From: Amphritea pacifica
GTDB taxonomy: Bacteria > Pseudomonadota > Gammaproteobacteria > Pseudomonadales > Balneatricaceae
Direction: 5' to 3'
Length of the DNA: 64,000 nucleotides
NCBI RefSeq assembly: GCF_016924145.1
Contig: NZ_JAFFZO010000021.1
Span: 1 to 64,000, forward strand
Both the position numbers and the translations under genes were made by a program. Under the pieces are notes generated by a model. That model was not told the DNA's origin. It did no database searches and saw nothing but the letters and a program-made list of their open reading frames with translations. This document shows positions 51,082 to 61,092 of the stretch, piece by piece (within the stretch, counting starts at the first letter, position 1; each line of letters begins with the position of its first letter).

Positions 51082-53730
51082 TTATTCTTCGGTGTCGCTG
51101 GCGGGCGTTTCAGGTGAGTCGGAGGGGTTATCATCACCGTCAACAACCGGCCCCGCCTCCCCTTCGATGACGCCTGCCTCTATCAGCTCTTCCTCTGACA
51201 CCTCAGGCTCCTCAATCCGCGCCACACCTACCAGATTTTCACCCTCAGCCACCCGGATAACACGGACCCCCTGAGTATTACGACCCAGTACAGAGATCTC
51301 ATCACTACGGGTGCGAACCAGCGTACCCTGATCACTGATCAGCATCACATCATCGCCTTCAAACATCTGTACCGCGCCGATCAGCGCGCCATTACGGTCA
51401 GTACACTGCATCGCAATCACGCCCTGACCACCACGACCATAGGTGGGGAAGTCTTCAACGGCGGTCTGCTTACCGAAGCCATTGATACTGGTGGTCAGAA
51501 TGCGGCCGTTTTCCTGCGGAATAATCAGCGAGATAACCCGGGCATCATTCTTCAGTTTGATACCGCGAACCCCCCGTGCGGTACGACCCATTGGGCGCAC
51601 ATCATCTTCAGGGAAACGGATCGATTTACCCTCACTGGAGACCAGCATCACCTCAGCGGTGCCATCGGTGATAGCGGCACCGATCAGGGTATCCCCCTCA
51701 TCCAGCGCCAGCGCAATCAGACCGGTGGAACGGGGACGGGAGAAGTTAACCAGTGGAGTCTTCTTCACGGTTCCGTCAGCGGTTGCCATAAACACATAGT
51801 GCTCATCCGCATACTCATTCACCGGCAGAATGGTGGTAATACGCTCACCCTCCTGCAACGGCAGAATATTCACGATTGGCCGGCCTCTGGCCGCCCGGCT
51901 CGCCTGGGGAATCTCATACACTTTCAGCCAGTACACTTTACCCAGATTGGTAAAGCAGAGAATCGTGTCATGGGTACTGGCGATCAGCAGTTTCTCGATG
52001 AAATCTTCATCTTTAACGGCCGTCGCAGAGCGCCCCTTACCACCACGACGCTGAGCCTGATACATCGTCAGCGGCTGGGTCTTGGCATAACCACCGTGCG
52101 AGATGGTAACCACCATATCCTCTTCAGCGATCAGATCGGCAACCGTAAAGTCCTGCTGCGAAGCGATCACATCGGTGCGACGCTCATCGCCATACTCTTC
52201 AACAATCAGCTCCAGCTCTTCACGAATTACTTCCATCAACCGTTCGGGGCTGTTGAGAATGGCCAGCAGCTCTGCGATCCGATCCAGCAGTTCACGATAC
52301 TCCGCAATCAGCTTGTCATGTTCCAGACCGGTCAGACGGTGCAGACGCAACTCAAGGATGGCCTGCGCCTGCGCCGGAGACAGATGATAAACCCCATCGT
52401 GCATGCCATACTGAGCTTCCAGATCTTCCGGACGACAGGCATTCTCACCCGCCCGTTCCAGCATCACCGTCACCTCACCTGGCTGCCACGAGGTTTCGAT
52501 CAGACGCTCTTTGGCTTCCGCCGGAGTAGGCGAGCTCTTGATCATCTCGATAACGGCATCGATATTGGCCAGCGCAATCGCCAGACCTTCCAGGATATGC
52601 CCCCGCTCACGCGCTTTGCGCAGCAGGTAAACGGTACGACGGGTCACCACTTCGCGGCGGTGACGGATAAAGCATTCCAGAATTGACTTCAGGTCCAGCG
52701 TGCGCGGCTGTCCATCAACCAGCGCCACCATGTTGATACCGAAAACGTTCTGCAGCTGAGTCTGAATAAAGAGGTTGTTCACCACAACTTCAGACACTTC
52801 ACCTTTGCGCAGCTCAACAACGATGCGCATGCCGTCCTTATCGGACTCATCACGCAGTTCGGTAATCCCTTCGAGCTTCTTCTCTTTAACCAACTCAGCG
52901 ATCTTCTCGATCAGCCGCGCCTTGTTAACCTGATAGGGGATCTCAGTAAAGATAATCGACTCTTTACCGTTTTTATCATTGGTCTCGATATGGTGCTTAG
53001 CCCGCAGATAGATCCGTCCACGACCGGTCTGATAGGCCTGCAGAATACCCGCGCGGCCATTGATAATGGCTCCGGTCGGAAAGTCCGGTGCCGGGATATA
53101 TTCCATAAGGCCATCGATACCGAGATCCGGATTATCAATCAGCGCAATACAACCACGTACGATTTCGCCCAGATTATGGGGCGGAATATTGGTTGCCATA
53201 CCCACGGCGATACCTGCAGAACCATTGACCAGCAGTGTTGGCACCTTGGTAGGCAACACTTCCGGAATCTGTTCCGTGCCATCATAGTTGGGTACAAAAT
53301 CAACGGTTTCTTTATCGAGATCGGCCAGCAACTCGTGCGAGATCTTGGCCATGCGGATCTCGGTATAACGCATCGCCGCAGCGGAATCACCATCCACTGA
53401 GCCGAAGTTACCCTGACCGTCGACCAGCATATAGCGCATCGAAAACGGCTGAGCCATCCGCACGATGGTGTCATACACTGCACTATCACCATGAGGGTGA
53501 TATTTACCGATTACGTCACCCACCACACGGGCAGATTTTTTGTACGCCTTATTCCAGTCGTTGCCCAGTTCGCTCATGGCGAACAGCACCCGACGGTGTA
53601 CTGGCTTAAGTCCATCCCGTACGTCTGGTAACGCACGCCCCACGATTACGCTCATGGCGTAATCCAGATATGACTGCTTCAGTTCATCTTCGATGTTTAC
53701 TGGCAGAATCTCTCTGGCTAAATCACCCAT
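51082..53730 (-). CDS. gyrA: DNA gyrase subunit A
   Basis: Type II topoisomerase subunit that cuts and rejoins DNA; 882 residues (E. coli 875). Catalytic Tyr 122 in [10 protein letters not shown]; the quinolone-determining region [10 protein letters not shown] has Ser 83 and Asp 87, the susceptible E. coli wild-type state. The C-terminal beta-pinwheel begins near the GyrA box QRRGGKG and shows six blades, followed by an acidic tail (about 840-882). A -10 TATACT with extended TG lies upstream at 53814-53819. Confidence 0.98.
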   Translation of the reverse strand: MGDLAREILPVNIEDELKQSYLDYAMSVIVGRALPDVRDGLKPVHRRVLFAMSELGNDWNKAYKKSARVVGDVIGKYHPHGDSAVYDTIVRMAQPFSMRYMLVDGQGNFGSVDGDSAAAMRYTEIRMAKISHELLADLDKETVDFVPNYDGTEQIPEVLPTKVPTLLVNGSAGIAVGMATNIPPHNLGEIVRGCIALIDNPDLGIDGLMEYIPAPDFPTGAIINGRAGILQAYQTGRGRIYLRAKHHIETNDKNGKESIIFTEIPYQVNKARLIEKIAELVKEKKLEGITELRDESDKDGMRIVVELRKGEVSEVVVNNLFIQTQLQNVFGINMVALVDGQPRTLDLKSILECFIRHRREVVTRRTVYLLRKARERGHILEGLAIALANIDAVIEMIKSSPTPAEAKERLIETSWQPGEVTVMLERAGENACRPEDLEAQYGMHDGVYHLSPAQAQAILELRLHRLTGLEHDKLIAEYRELLDRIAELLAILNSPERLMEVIREELELIVEEYGDERRTDVIASQQDFTVADLIAEEDMVVTISHGGYAKTQPLTMYQAQRRGGKGRSATAVKDEDFIEKLLIASTHDTILCFTNLGKVYWLKVYEIPQASRAARGRPIVNILPLQEGERITTILPVNEYADEHYVFMATADGTVKKTPLVNFSRPRSTGLIALALDEGDTLIGAAITDGTAEVMLVSSEGKSIRFPEDDVRPMGRTARGVRGIKLKNDARVISLIIPQENGRILTTSINGFGKQTAVEDFPTYGRGGQGVIAMQCTDRNGALIGAVQMFEGDDVMLISDQGTLVRTRSDEISVLGRNTQGVRVIRVAEGENLVGVARIEEPEVSEEELIEAGVIEGEAGPVVDGDDNPSDSPETPASDTEE

Positions 53731-53813
53731 AATAGCTCTGGCTATCCTTGAATCTGACTGCTGAGAATTAAGTGGTTAATCCCACCCTGAAAGCGGTAAA
53801 CCATAAGCCCGCG

Positions 53814-53822
53814 AGTATACCA
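53814..53822 (-). promoter_or_regulatory. gyrA extended -10 element
   Basis: Leftward strand TGG-TATACT: a TGn extension plus a near-consensus -10, followed by a GC-rich discriminator. About 85 bp upstream of the gyrA start. No good -35 is present, as common for supercoiling-sensitive gyrA promoters. Confidence 0.6.
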
Positions 53823-53923
53823 TAAAGAAATGGCAATATTCTCGCAAAATTAAGGTCTTGGACACCTGAATCAGGGTTATCAGCAGGAACCCGCCAGACA
53901 ATCTGTATTCGCCCCTCCAGCGG

Positions 53924-53932
53924 TGCTAGAAT
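53924..53932 (+). promoter_or_regulatory. ubiG extended -10 element
   Basis: TGC-TAGAAT, an extended -10 box, 42 bp before the ubiG ATG; the -35 is weak. It would drive the ubiG-mupP-(yciK) unit. Confidence 0.5.
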
Positions 53933-53974
53933 GGCGCAGAATTTTCTCCAGACACTAGCCTTTGGCGGCATATT

Positions 53975-54700
53975 ATGACTGATACACAAAGCAACAACGG
54001 CGCAAATATCGATCCTCAGGAGATAGCGAAATTTGAAGAACTGGCCAGCCGCTGGTGGGACCGCGAAAGTGAGTTCAAACCCCTGCATGACATCAACCCA
54101 CTGCGGGTGGACTTTATCGACCGTATCGCCTCGCTGAATGGCAAAACCGTACTGGATGTCGGCTGTGGTGGCGGCATTCTCTCCGAAGCGATGGCTCACC
54201 GGGGTGCCGCAGTGACCGGCATCGATATGGGAGAAGCGCCCCTCAAGGTTGCCAAACTGCACGGCCTGGAAAGCGGCGTCAACGTCTCTTACCGCCAGGT
54301 CACCGTGGAACAGCTGGCCACCGAGCAGCCACAGAGTTTCGATATCGTCACCTGCATGGAGATGATGGAGCATGTACCTGACCCATCATCTATTGTTGAT
54401 GCCTGCAGCCAGTTGGTAAAGCCTGGCGGTTACGTGTTTTTCTCCACTCTCAACCGCAACCCTAAAAGCTATATGATGGCGATTGTCGGGGCAGAACACC
54501 TGCTTAAGCTCGTACCCAAAGGCACCCACGATTTCAAGAAATTTATCCGCCCTTCCGAGCTGGCAAGCTGGATACGCCAGAGCGGCCTGCAGAGCGAAAA
54601 AATAACCGGCCTGACATACAACCCACTGAGCAAAGCTTACAAACTTAACGACCGGGATGTGGATGTCAATTACATGGTCGCTACCCGCAAGCCGGACTGA
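53975..54700 (+). CDS. ubiG: Ubiquinone biosynthesis O-methyltransferase
   Basis: SAM-dependent methyltransferase for both O-methylation steps of ubiquinone synthesis, 241 residues (E. coli 240). [10 protein letters not shown] near the start, motif [17 protein letters not shown] (about 61-76), [12 protein letters not shown] and the [20 protein letters not shown] membrane-binding segment are conserved. Divergent from gyrA, as in Pseudomonas. mupP follows after three bases. Confidence 0.97.
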   Translation: MTDTQSNNGANIDPQEIAKFEELASRWWDRESEFKPLHDINPLRVDFIDRIASLNGKTVLDVGCGGGILSEAMAHRGAAVTGIDMGEAPLKVAKLHGLESGVNVSYRQVTVEQLATEQPQSFDIVTCMEMMEHVPDPSSIVDACSQLVKPGGYVFFSTLNRNPKSYMMAIVGAEHLLKLVPKGTHDFKKFIRPSELASWIRQSGLQSEKITGLTYNPLSKAYKLNDRDVDVNYMVATRKPD

Positions 54701-54703
54701 ACA

Positions 54704-55384
54704 ATGAACAGAGCCCTGCCAGAAGCCGTACTGTTCGACCTTGACGGCACACTGCTTGATACCGCACCGGATTTTCACCATGTAATCAATCAGCTTCTGG
54801 CCGAGCAGCAGCAACCGCCTGTCAGCTATGATTTCCTCAGAGGTTACGTCTCCAATGGTGCCCGGGCGATGGTCTGCGCAGCATTCCAAACCGACGAGCA
54901 TACGACCGATTTCGACACACTGCATCAACGGATGCTGGAGCTCTACCTGCAACACCTGGACGTAGACACAAAACCGTTTCCCGGCATACAAAACCTGCTC
55001 AACTGGCTGGGGGAGAACAGCATCCCCTGGGGGATCGTGACCAACAAACCCGAGCGTTATACCACGCCGCTGATGCAGGGACTGAACCTGCAACCGGCCG
55101 CAGGCACCGTGATCTGCCCGGATCATGTGCGCGAGAAAAAACCCCATCCGGAAGCCCTGTTCCTGGCCTGTAATAAGCTGGGAATAACACCGGAACGCAG
55201 TGTATATATCGGCGACCATCGCAGGGATATTGAAGCAGGACTCAATGCTGGCATGCAGACGATTGCGGCCAGTTACGGCTATATTGATAGCGGCGAAAAT
55301 ATCGTCAGCTGGAACAGCCATTACCGGGTAGATCACGCTGATGAGATCCGCCCGATTTTAGAAACCCTTTATTGCAACCGCTAA
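54704..55384 (+). CDS. mupP: HAD-family phosphatase, probably MurNAc 6-phosphate phosphatase MupP
   Basis: HAD hydrolase of 226 residues: motif I FDLDGTLLDTAPD (about 11-23), motif II IVTNKP, motif III lysine in REKKPHPEAL and motif IV YIGDHRRDIEAG. Annotated by length alone it could be a phosphoglycolate phosphatase, but its position between ubiG and yciK is that of pseudomonad MupP, which dephosphorylates MurNAc 6-phosphate in cell-wall recycling. The specific role therefore rests on synteny. Confidence 0.85.
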   Translation: MNRALPEAVLFDLDGTLLDTAPDFHHVINQLLAEQQQPPVSYDFLRGYVSNGARAMVCAAFQTDEHTTDFDTLHQRMLELYLQHLDVDTKPFPGIQNLLNWLGENSIPWGIVTNKPERYTTPLMQGLNLQPAAGTVICPDHVREKKPHPEALFLACNKLGITPERSVYIGDHRRDIEAGLNAGMQTIAASYGYIDSGENIVSWNSHYRVDHADEIRPILETLYCNR

Positions 55385-55480
55385 GTAAAATATAAGGCCA
55401 GACCGAACCATCAGTGCGCAACAAACGACAGAGCACACCGGCCAGCCACTCAACCTTAGCCTTCAGACACAGGAGCTGTC

Positions 55481-56221
55481 ATGTACGATTATCAGGCACC
55501 GGAAAACTTACTGCAGGACAAAATTATTCTGGTTACCGGAGCTGGCAGCGGTATCGGGCGGGCGGCAGCCCTTAGCTACGCCGCTCACGGCGCCACCGTT
55601 ATTCTGCTGGGTCGGACCGAAGAAAAACTGAATGCCGTATACGATGAGATAGAAGCCGCCGGTTACCCTCAGGCAGCTATTATCACGCTTAACCTGGAAA
55701 CCGCCGGCGAAACTGACTTTGATAATCTCGCGGCCACACTGGAACAGGAGTTTGGCAGAGTTGACGGGATCTTACACAATGCCGGAACCCTCGGCATCCG
55801 CACACCAGTTGAGAGCTATGACCCGGTTATCTGGCAGCAGGTGATGCAGGTTAATGTCAACAGCACCTTTATGCTGACTCAGGCACTACTGTCGCTGACA
55901 GACGCATCAGAAGACGCTTCTATCATCTTCACCTCCTCCGGGGTCGGCCGCAAAGGCAAAGCATTCTGGGGCGCTTATGCTGTGTCTAAATTCGCCACCG
56001 AAGGCCTGATGCAGGTGCTCGCGGATGAACTGGAGCACAACCCCAATATCCGCGTCAACGCCATCAATCCCGGCGCGACCCGAACCGATATGAGAGCCAA
56101 TGCTTATCCGGCTGAAAATCCGGAAAGCAATCCAACCCCACAAGAGATCATGCCCCTCTACCTCTACCTGATGGGTCGTGACAGCCGTTCGGTCAACGGC
56201 CAGTCACTCGATGCCCAATAA
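55481..56221 (+). CDS. yciK: Short-chain dehydrogenase YciK
   Basis: SDR oxidoreductase, 246 residues. TGAGSGIGRAAA (about 20-31) binds the nucleotide, NAG(T) is the structural motif, and the catalytic Ser-Tyr-Lys are in FTSSGVGRKG and YAVSKFA. The start YQAPENLLQDK matches YciK. Physiological substrate unknown. Last gene of the ubiG-mupP-yciK unit, ending in a shared terminator. Confidence 0.92.
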   Translation: MYDYQAPENLLQDKIILVTGAGSGIGRAAALSYAAHGATVILLGRTEEKLNAVYDEIEAAGYPQAAIITLNLETAGETDFDNLAATLEQEFGRVDGILHNAGTLGIRTPVESYDPVIWQQVMQVNVNSTFMLTQALLSLTDASEDASIIFTSSGVGRKGKAFWGAYAVSKFATEGLMQVLADELEHNPNIRVNAINPGATRTDMRANAYPAENPESNPTPQEIMPLYLYLMGRDSRSVNGQSLDAQ

Positions 56222-56243
56222 CGTTCAGGCCCTTCATACATAA

Positions 56244-56275
56244 AAAAACGCAGCTTCAGAATGAAGCTGCGTTTT
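56244..56275. terminator. Bidirectional terminator between yciK and rluB
   Basis: AACGCAGCTTC-AGAAT-GAAGCTGCGTT hairpin with an A-run on the left and T-run on the right; serves both convergent genes. Confidence 0.92.
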
Positions 56276-56279
56276 GGTT

Positions 56280-57125
56280 TTACCTTTCAGAGCGCTTCGG
56301 GCCGACAGAGCGGCGTGTCTTCTGTCGTTTTGCCCGCCGCTCAGCGGCGTCTTTCTCTTTCACCGATAGCGGCTTGTTATGCTTCTGTTTCATGTCCATC
56401 ATACTGGACAGCATATTAATCTCTTTCTGTGACAACTCCTTCCAGTGCCCCGCCTTAACCTCACTGGGCAGGAAGAACGGTCCGTAACGCACACGTTTGA
56501 GGCGACTCACCTGAACCTCCTGAGACTCCCACAAACGCCGTACTTCGCGATTACGTCCCTCCATAATACAGACGTGATACCACTTGTTAGCGCCTTCACC
56601 ATTAAAAAACTGCACATCGGTAAAGCGGGCCATACCATCATCCAGCAGCACCCCTTTTTTCAGTCGTGTAATCATCGCCTCATCGACTTCACCCAGAATG
56701 CGCACCGCATACTCACGATCAATATTCGCAGAGGGGTGCATCAGGTTATTAGCCAATTCACCATCAGTAGTGAACAACAACAGGCCTGAGGTATTGATAT
56801 CCAGTCGCCCCACAGCGATCCAGCGCCCCTGTTTCAGCGGCGGCAGATGATCAAACACCGTAGGACGCCCTTCCGGATCATGGCGGGTCGCCACCTCACC
56901 TAATGGCTTATTATAAATAAGCACCCGGCGCTCACTATCACGATCAAACACCATTTTCTGTGCCTGCCCGTCAACTTCTACTTCATCCCGAACCGAGACT
57001 CTGTCGCCGAGCGTTGCAACCTGGCCGTTCACAACAATACGACCAGCGTCTATCCAACGTTCCATCTCACGACGTGAACCCAATCCGGAACGCGCCAAAA
57101 CTTTCTGCAGTTTTTCGTCTGTCAC
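56280..57125 (-). CDS. rluB: 23S rRNA pseudouridine(2605) synthase
   Basis: Pseudouridine synthase of the RsuA/RluB group. GTG at 57125 is used, giving 281 residues with the family start TDEKLQKVLARSGLGSRREME; GAGG lies about eight bases upstream and the additional open codons upstream are not conserved. S4 RNA-binding domain (about 1-62), then the catalytic domain with GRLDINTSGLLLFTTDG (catalytic Asp near 105). Basic C-terminal tail (KRQKTRRSVGPKRSER). Convergent with yciK. Confidence 0.93.
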   Translation of the reverse strand: MTDEKLQKVLARSGLGSRREMERWIDAGRIVVNGQVATLGDRVSVRDEVEVDGQAQKMVFDRDSERRVLIYNKPLGEVATRHDPEGRPTVFDHLPPLKQGRWIAVGRLDINTSGLLLFTTDGELANNLMHPSANIDREYAVRILGEVDEAMITRLKKGVLLDDGMARFTDVQFFNGEGANKWYHVCIMEGRNREVRRLWESQEVQVSRLKRVRYGPFFLPSEVKAGHWKELSQKEINMLSSMMDMKQKHNKPLSVKEKDAAERRAKRQKTRRSVGPKRSER

Positions 57126-57178
57126 CGACGCATCCTCACATATAAGAAACCTGAAAAAGGTTTCTGAAAAAAACAAAC

Positions 57179-57215
57179 AAAAAAGCTCCTCGACGCTGTG
57201 CCGAAGAGCTTTTTA
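57179..57215 (-). terminator. Terminator after the H-NS-family gene
   Basis: AAAAAGCTC-T-TCG hairpin arm pairing with CGA-G-GAGCTTTTT around a CAGCG loop; T-run on the leftward strand, about 20 bp after the gene. Confidence 0.85.
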
Positions 57216-57235
57216 ATAATAACGGAAAGGAGTGA

Positions 57236-57622
57236 TTAAATTAAGAAGTCTTCTTTCGTTTTACCTTTGGCAAAAGCAGCCTGAAATACTGCAGGAGTCC
57301 GGCCACGCCCCGACCACTGATGCACTTCGCCATTTTCATCCTTAATCTGATACTTAGGTGCGACCTTTTTCTTAACCGGCGCATCAACCAGAACCATCAG
57401 ATCATCCAGACCAATACCTGCCTCCTGCATGCTCTGCTTAATTGCTTCAATTTTTTCTGCGCGCTCACGCTCAACTGCCAGCAATTCCTCTTCCTGTGCC
57501 TGCTTTTCTTCCAGAATTTCAGTCAGATCGGCAATGGCTTTTTCAATATCAGCACTGGAAAGTGTCTGACACTGTTTACGCAGTGAGTTTTTACGGGTAA
57601 GAAGTTTCACAAAGTCGGTCAT
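57236..57622 (-). CDS. hns: H-NS family nucleoid-associated protein
   Basis: Probable xenogeneic silencer of 128 residues: an N-terminal helical/coiled-coil oligomerisation part (about 1-75, many Glu, Lys, Leu) and a C-terminal AT-hook-like DNA-binding domain with WSGRGRTPAVFQ (about 103-114), equivalent to TWTGQGRTP of E. coli H-NS. It preserves the QGR-type RGR core. Pseudomonas uses MvaT in this role, whereas here a true H-NS motif is present. Its upstream DNA (57623-57712) is AT-rich, fitting autoregulation. Confidence 0.88.
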   Translation of the reverse strand: MTDFVKLLTRKNSLRKQCQTLSSADIEKAIADLTEILEEKQAQEEELLAVERERAEKIEAIKQSMQEAGIGLDDLMVLVDAPVKKKVAPKYQIKDENGEVHQWSGRGRTPAVFQAAFAKGKTKEDFLI

Positions 57623-57712
57623 TATAAATCACCAATATAAAATTAGTTTGGGAACAGGCCTGAATTATTGATTATGTATTACTTTTTTTCAATAAAAACT
57701 TATTAAGTTTAT

Positions 57713-58333
57713 TTATTCAAAATCAGAAACATCACCGGCACCACGCCGAATAATGACAGGCACATCATCTACCAGATTAATCACAGAGGTCGCTTCCATT
57801 CCGCAATAGCCACCATCAATAACAAGATCAACCTCATGCTGTAACAGATCCCGGATTTCATAAGGATCTATCAACGGCAGCTCCTCCCCGGGCATAATAA
57901 GGGAGGTACTCATTATCGGCTCGCCTAATGCATCCATGAGCTGCAAAGCGATATTATTCTGTGGAATTCTAAGACCTATTGTGCGTCGTTTAGGATGTAA
58001 TAAACGGCGCGGCACTTCCGTTGTCGCATTTAAAATAAAAGTATATGCGCCCGGTGTCATAGCTTTTAGCAAGCGGTATACCGAGTTATTTACTTTAGCA
58101 TACGTGCCAATTTCAGACAGGTCACGACAGACCAGTGTAAAGTTATGCTTATCATCCAGTTTGCGGATACGCTTAATCTTATCAACAGCCGACTTATCTC
58201 CCAGATGGCAGCCTAAGGCATAAGCACAATCGGTAGGATAAACAACAACCCCACCTTTTTTTATGATATCAACAGCCTGATTGATCAGACGCGACTGGGG
58301 ATTGTCAGGATGGATCTGAAACAGCTGGCTCAC
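57713..58333 (-). CDS. yciO: YciO-family Sua5/YrdC-like protein
   Basis: 206 residues with the Sua5/YrdC fold: GGVVVYPTDCAYALGC (about 27-42), KHNFTLVCRDLSE, TPGAYTFILNAT and RRTIGLRIP. YciO is the paralogue of TsaC/YrdC; threonylcarbamoyl-AMP synthase activity has been reported to be weak or different, so the exact reaction is uncertain. GTG at 58333 gives the family start SQLFQIHPDNPQSRLI and has GGAAGGG upstream; five further codons to another GTG are not conserved. Downstream of rnm on the same strand. Confidence 0.88.
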   Translation of the reverse strand: MSQLFQIHPDNPQSRLINQAVDIIKKGGVVVYPTDCAYALGCHLGDKSAVDKIKRIRKLDDKHNFTLVCRDLSEIGTYAKVNNSVYRLLKAMTPGAYTFILNATTEVPRRLLHPKRRTIGLRIPQNNIALQLMDALGEPIMSTSLIMPGEELPLIDPYEIRDLLQHEVDLVIDGGYCGMEATSVINLVDDVPVIIRRGAGDVSDFE

Positions 58334-58382
58334 GGGAAACCCTTCCACAAATGTAATTAAATCTATTTTACTGAATATTCAG

Positions 58383-59258
58383 TTAATCCTGAAGCAATTT
58401 AGAAAGCACATGGGGATTATTGCTACTATAACGTGGATATTTTCCAATACCCGTCCAGTGAAACTGCCTTTTATGGAAATCACTGCCCGCTGATACCATC
58501 AGTTTATGTTTTGAGGCGAGCTTATCCAGCTGCAACAGATGCCCTGACTCAATACCCGGATAGCTTATTTCAATTGCATCACCACCCTGCTCAGAAAAGG
58601 CACCTGTTAATAGCCTCACCTTAGTAAAGGTCATATTATATTTTGTCGGGTGTGCCAGAACCGCGATTCCTCCAGCCTGATGAATAATATCAATCGCCTG
58701 CTCCATTGTTGGCCAGTCAACTTTAACATCACCTATTTTCCCGGCACCTAAATAACGGTTGAAGGCTTGCGTTTCATTATTAACTACACCAGCTTCTACC
58801 ATCGCAAAAGCAAAATGAGGGCGACCAATCTGACCACTTCCAGCCAACTCCAACGCCCGGGGAAGCAGATCGGGAATATTACGCTTACACAGCCTTTTCG
58901 AAATAAGACTGGCGCGAACCAGACGTAGTTCATCAATTTTTTTCAGGTAGTTTGTCAACGCTGCATCCGTTTCATCAAACCCCAGGCCGATGATATGCAC
59001 CATACTCCTGCCCCACTGAGAGGTCAGTTCGGTTCCCGCTATCGCCTGAATCTCATACTCAACTGCTGCTGACTTAAACTCCCTGACTCCGACAACAGTA
59101 TCATGGTCGGTAATCGCGAATACGCCAACCCCTTTATCAGCAGCCCCTTTAAGCAGCTCAGCGGGCGTCAGCTCACCATCGGAGTAGCAGGAGTGACAAT
59201 GAAGGTCACTGAAAGGCAATTCCCCACAGGATTCGGGTTTATAACTTAACTGGCTCAC
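58383..59258 (-). CDS. rnm: PHP-domain 5'-3' exonuclease RNase AM (YciV/TrpH)
   Basis: Metal-dependent PHP phosphoesterase, 291 residues. SDLHCHSCYSDGELTPAEL (about 17-35) and ITDHDTVVG supply the N-terminal metal ligands, AGTELTSQW the Glu, RPHFA, AHPTKYN and AGSDFHK the remaining ones. E. coli YciV (RNase AM) trims 5' ends of 5S, 16S and 23S rRNA and degrades short RNAs. It precedes yciO by 49 bp and is divergent from yciB, the same neighbours as in E. coli. Confidence 0.92.
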   Translation of the reverse strand: MSQLSYKPESCGELPFSDLHCHSCYSDGELTPAELLKGAADKGVGVFAITDHDTVVGVREFKSAAVEYEIQAIAGTELTSQWGRSMVHIIGLGFDETDAALTNYLKKIDELRLVRASLISKRLCKRNIPDLLPRALELAGSGQIGRPHFAFAMVEAGVVNNETQAFNRYLGAGKIGDVKVDWPTMEQAIDIIHQAGGIAVLAHPTKYNMTFTKVRLLTGAFSEQGGDAIEISYPGIESGHLLQLDKLASKHKLMVSAGSDFHKRQFHWTGIGKYPRYSSNNPHVLSKLLQD

Positions 59259-59296
59259 TCTATAATCGACCCACTTCTAATCAAAAAAATGTTGTT

Positions 59297-59854
59297 ATGA
59301 AACTACTTCTGGATTTTCTGCCGGTCATTATCTTCTTTATCGTCTATAAAAGCACCGACGATATCATTCTGGCCACCGCGGTTTTGATTCCCGCCACCCT
59401 GCTACAGATGCTCTACACCTGGATAAAGACCCATAAGATCGAGATGATTCAATTAGTCACGCTTGGATTAGTCGTTATTCTGGGTGGGGCTACTATACTG
59501 TTTCAGGATAAAACCTTTATTCAGTGGAAACCCACCGTCGTCACCTGGCTGTTCGCCCTGGCGTTTCTGGGAAGTCAGTTTATCGGCACGAAAACCATCA
59601 TTCAGCGACTCATGGATGGCACCATTGAAATGCCTTCCCGAGCCTGGACACAACTGAATATTGCCTGGATCATATTCTACCTTATTCTGGGTGGTGTAAA
59701 CCTGTATGTGGCCTATACTATGAGCGAAGAAACCTGGGTCAACTTCAAACTGTTCGGCATGCTGGGGCTTACTCTGATCTTTATTTTGCTGCAGGGCTTC
59801 TACATTTCAAAACATATCAAGCCCGACAGCAACGAAAACCACAGCGAAAACTAA
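59297..59854 (+). CDS. yciB: Inner-membrane septation protein A (YciB)
   Basis: 185-residue polytopic protein with five hydrophobic helices; [15 protein letters not shown] at the start, [22 protein letters not shown], and the [25 protein letters not shown] segment are characteristic. It influences envelope biogenesis and interacts with the elongation and division machinery in E. coli and Shigella; mechanism unclear. yciI follows after ten bases. Confidence 0.94.
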   Translation: MKLLLDFLPVIIFFIVYKSTDDIILATAVLIPATLLQMLYTWIKTHKIEMIQLVTLGLVVILGGATILFQDKTFIQWKPTVVTWLFALAFLGSQFIGTKTIIQRLMDGTIEMPSRAWTQLNIAWIIFYLILGGVNLYVAYTMSEETWVNFKLFGMLGLTLIFILLQGFYISKHIKPDSNENHSEN

Positions 59855-59864
59855 GGATGTCATA

Positions 59865-60164
59865 ATGCTTTACGCCATTATCAGCGAAGATAACCCCGGG
59901 ACTCTTGAACAGCGCATGGCAGCCAGACCTGATCACCTGGCTCGTCTTGAAACTCTGCGGGATGCAGGGAAACTTCTGGTTGCCGGACCACACCCGGCAA
60001 TTGACAGCGAAGATCCAGGCCCTGCAGGCTTCACTGGCAGCCTTGTCATCGCAGAATTTGAATCGTTATCACAGGCACAGTCCTGGGCAGACCAGGATCC
60101 TTATATAAAAGCAGGTGTTTATCGACAGGTGATGGTAAAACCATACAAAAAAGTTTTACCATAG
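59865..60164 (+). CDS. yciI: YciI family protein
   Basis: 99-residue ferredoxin-like-fold protein. The conserved His-Asp pair is in [22 protein letters not shown] (about 21-42) and [13 protein letters not shown] near the C terminus. Members are small enzymes or binding proteins of mostly unknown function. Co-transcribed with yciB, as in E. coli. Confidence 0.92.
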   Translation: MLYAIISEDNPGTLEQRMAARPDHLARLETLRDAGKLLVAGPHPAIDSEDPGPAGFTGSLVIAEFESLSQAQSWADQDPYIKAGVYRQVMVKPYKKVLP

Positions 60165-60228
60165 TGTCGCTTTTTAGGCTTAAATACCCTTATCAGAACA
60201 CTCTGTTTAACTTAGGTTCAGGTTGAAC

Positions 60229-60237
60229 TGGTATAAA
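60229..60237 (+). promoter_or_regulatory. Extended -10 promoter of the OmpA-like gene
   Basis: TGG-TATAAA with a TGn extension, 43 bp before the ATG at 60280. No strong -35 at 17 bp. Confidence 0.6.
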
Positions 60238-60279
60238 TAGCCAACACTCGATGAAAATTACAACATAAGGATGTATACG

Positions 60280-60903
60280 ATGAAGAAACTTGCTCTCACA
60301 ACCGCTCTGGCGCTATCAATGGGATTATCTGCAGTTGCCAACGCCCACCCAACCAATGCCGGTTATGCTACCAACTCTACTGACACCGTCTGGAAAACCG
60401 GTTACGGCGAATGCTGGCAGCACGGCTACTGGACTGAAGAGGACAAAACTGTTGAGTGCGGAGCAGAACCTGCAATGGCCGCTCCGGCACCTGCGCCAGC
60501 ACCTGCTCCAGCACCTAAAATGATGATGAAGATGATCGATGCCCAGGAAAGCCACATCATCTACTTCGACTTCGACAGCAGCAAAGTAACTGACGTCAGC
60601 CCTATCGTAAACTATGTAGGTTCCCTGGCTAAACTGAACTCTATCGAGCTGAAAGGCTACACTGACTCTATCGGTACCAACGCTTATAATGATGCACTTT
60701 CCAAGCGTCGCGTTGAAGCAGTAGACGCAGCTCTGGTTGAGGCCGGTATCGAAACAGACAAAGTCGTGTCCTACTCTTTCGGTGAAGCGGATCCAGTTAA
60801 GGTATGTACCGATACCGGTGCGTCACGCAAAGCCTGCCTGAGAGAAAACCGCCGCGTAGAAGTAACTATCAGCGGTCAGAAAAAGGTCATGGTTCAACAG
60901 TAA
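60280..60903 (+). CDS. OmpA-family peptidoglycan-binding protein
   Basis: Exported protein of 207 residues without a beta-barrel. Signal peptide (about 1-22, ending ANA), a short region with WKTGYGECW and a second Cys, an Ala-Pro linker (about 68-80), then an OmpA_C domain (about 95-200) with IIYFDFDSSKV, GYTDSIGTNAYN and NRRVEV for diaminopimelate binding. A Cys pair spans CTDTGASRKAC. ATG 60280 is preferred over 60271 because AAGGA lies eight bases upstream of it. Its own promoter and terminator indicate a monocistronic, probably abundant transcript. Confidence 0.9.
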   Translation: MKKLALTTALALSMGLSAVANAHPTNAGYATNSTDTVWKTGYGECWQHGYWTEEDKTVECGAEPAMAAPAPAPAPAPAPKMMMKMIDAQESHIIYFDFDSSKVTDVSPIVNYVGSLAKLNSIELKGYTDSIGTNAYNDALSKRRVEAVDAALVEAGIETDKVVSYSFGEADPVKVCTDTGASRKACLRENRRVEVTISGQKKVMVQQ

Positions 60904-60949
60904 TCTGATATGGTGACGTTAACTGCACAATAGGCAGTTAAGTTTGATA

Positions 60950-60993
60950 AAGCCGGTTACCGCACTCTCCTATCTGCGCTAACCGGTTTTTTT
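60950..60993 (+). terminator. Terminator after the OmpA-like gene
   Basis: AAGCCGGTTA-C-CGCA arm pairs with TGCG-C-TAACCGGTT, followed by seven T, 47 bp after the stop. A small extra hairpin (AACTGC...GCAGTT) lies before it at 60920-60940. Confidence 0.9.
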
Positions 60994-61092
60994 CGCTCTG
61001 CCAGCGACCAATATGATGAAAAATTTTACCCGATCAATCGACTGCCTGCTCACCGTCGTCAGCGTCTACCCCATTACACTCCCGGTGTGCAG

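Noticed and set aside
51799-52686. 295-codon open frame opposite gyrA
   Set aside because: Shadow of gyrA with no supporting signal.
54386-55336. 316-codon open frame opposite ubiG and mupP
   Set aside because: Spans two genuine genes on the other strand, no start signal, no recognisable domain.
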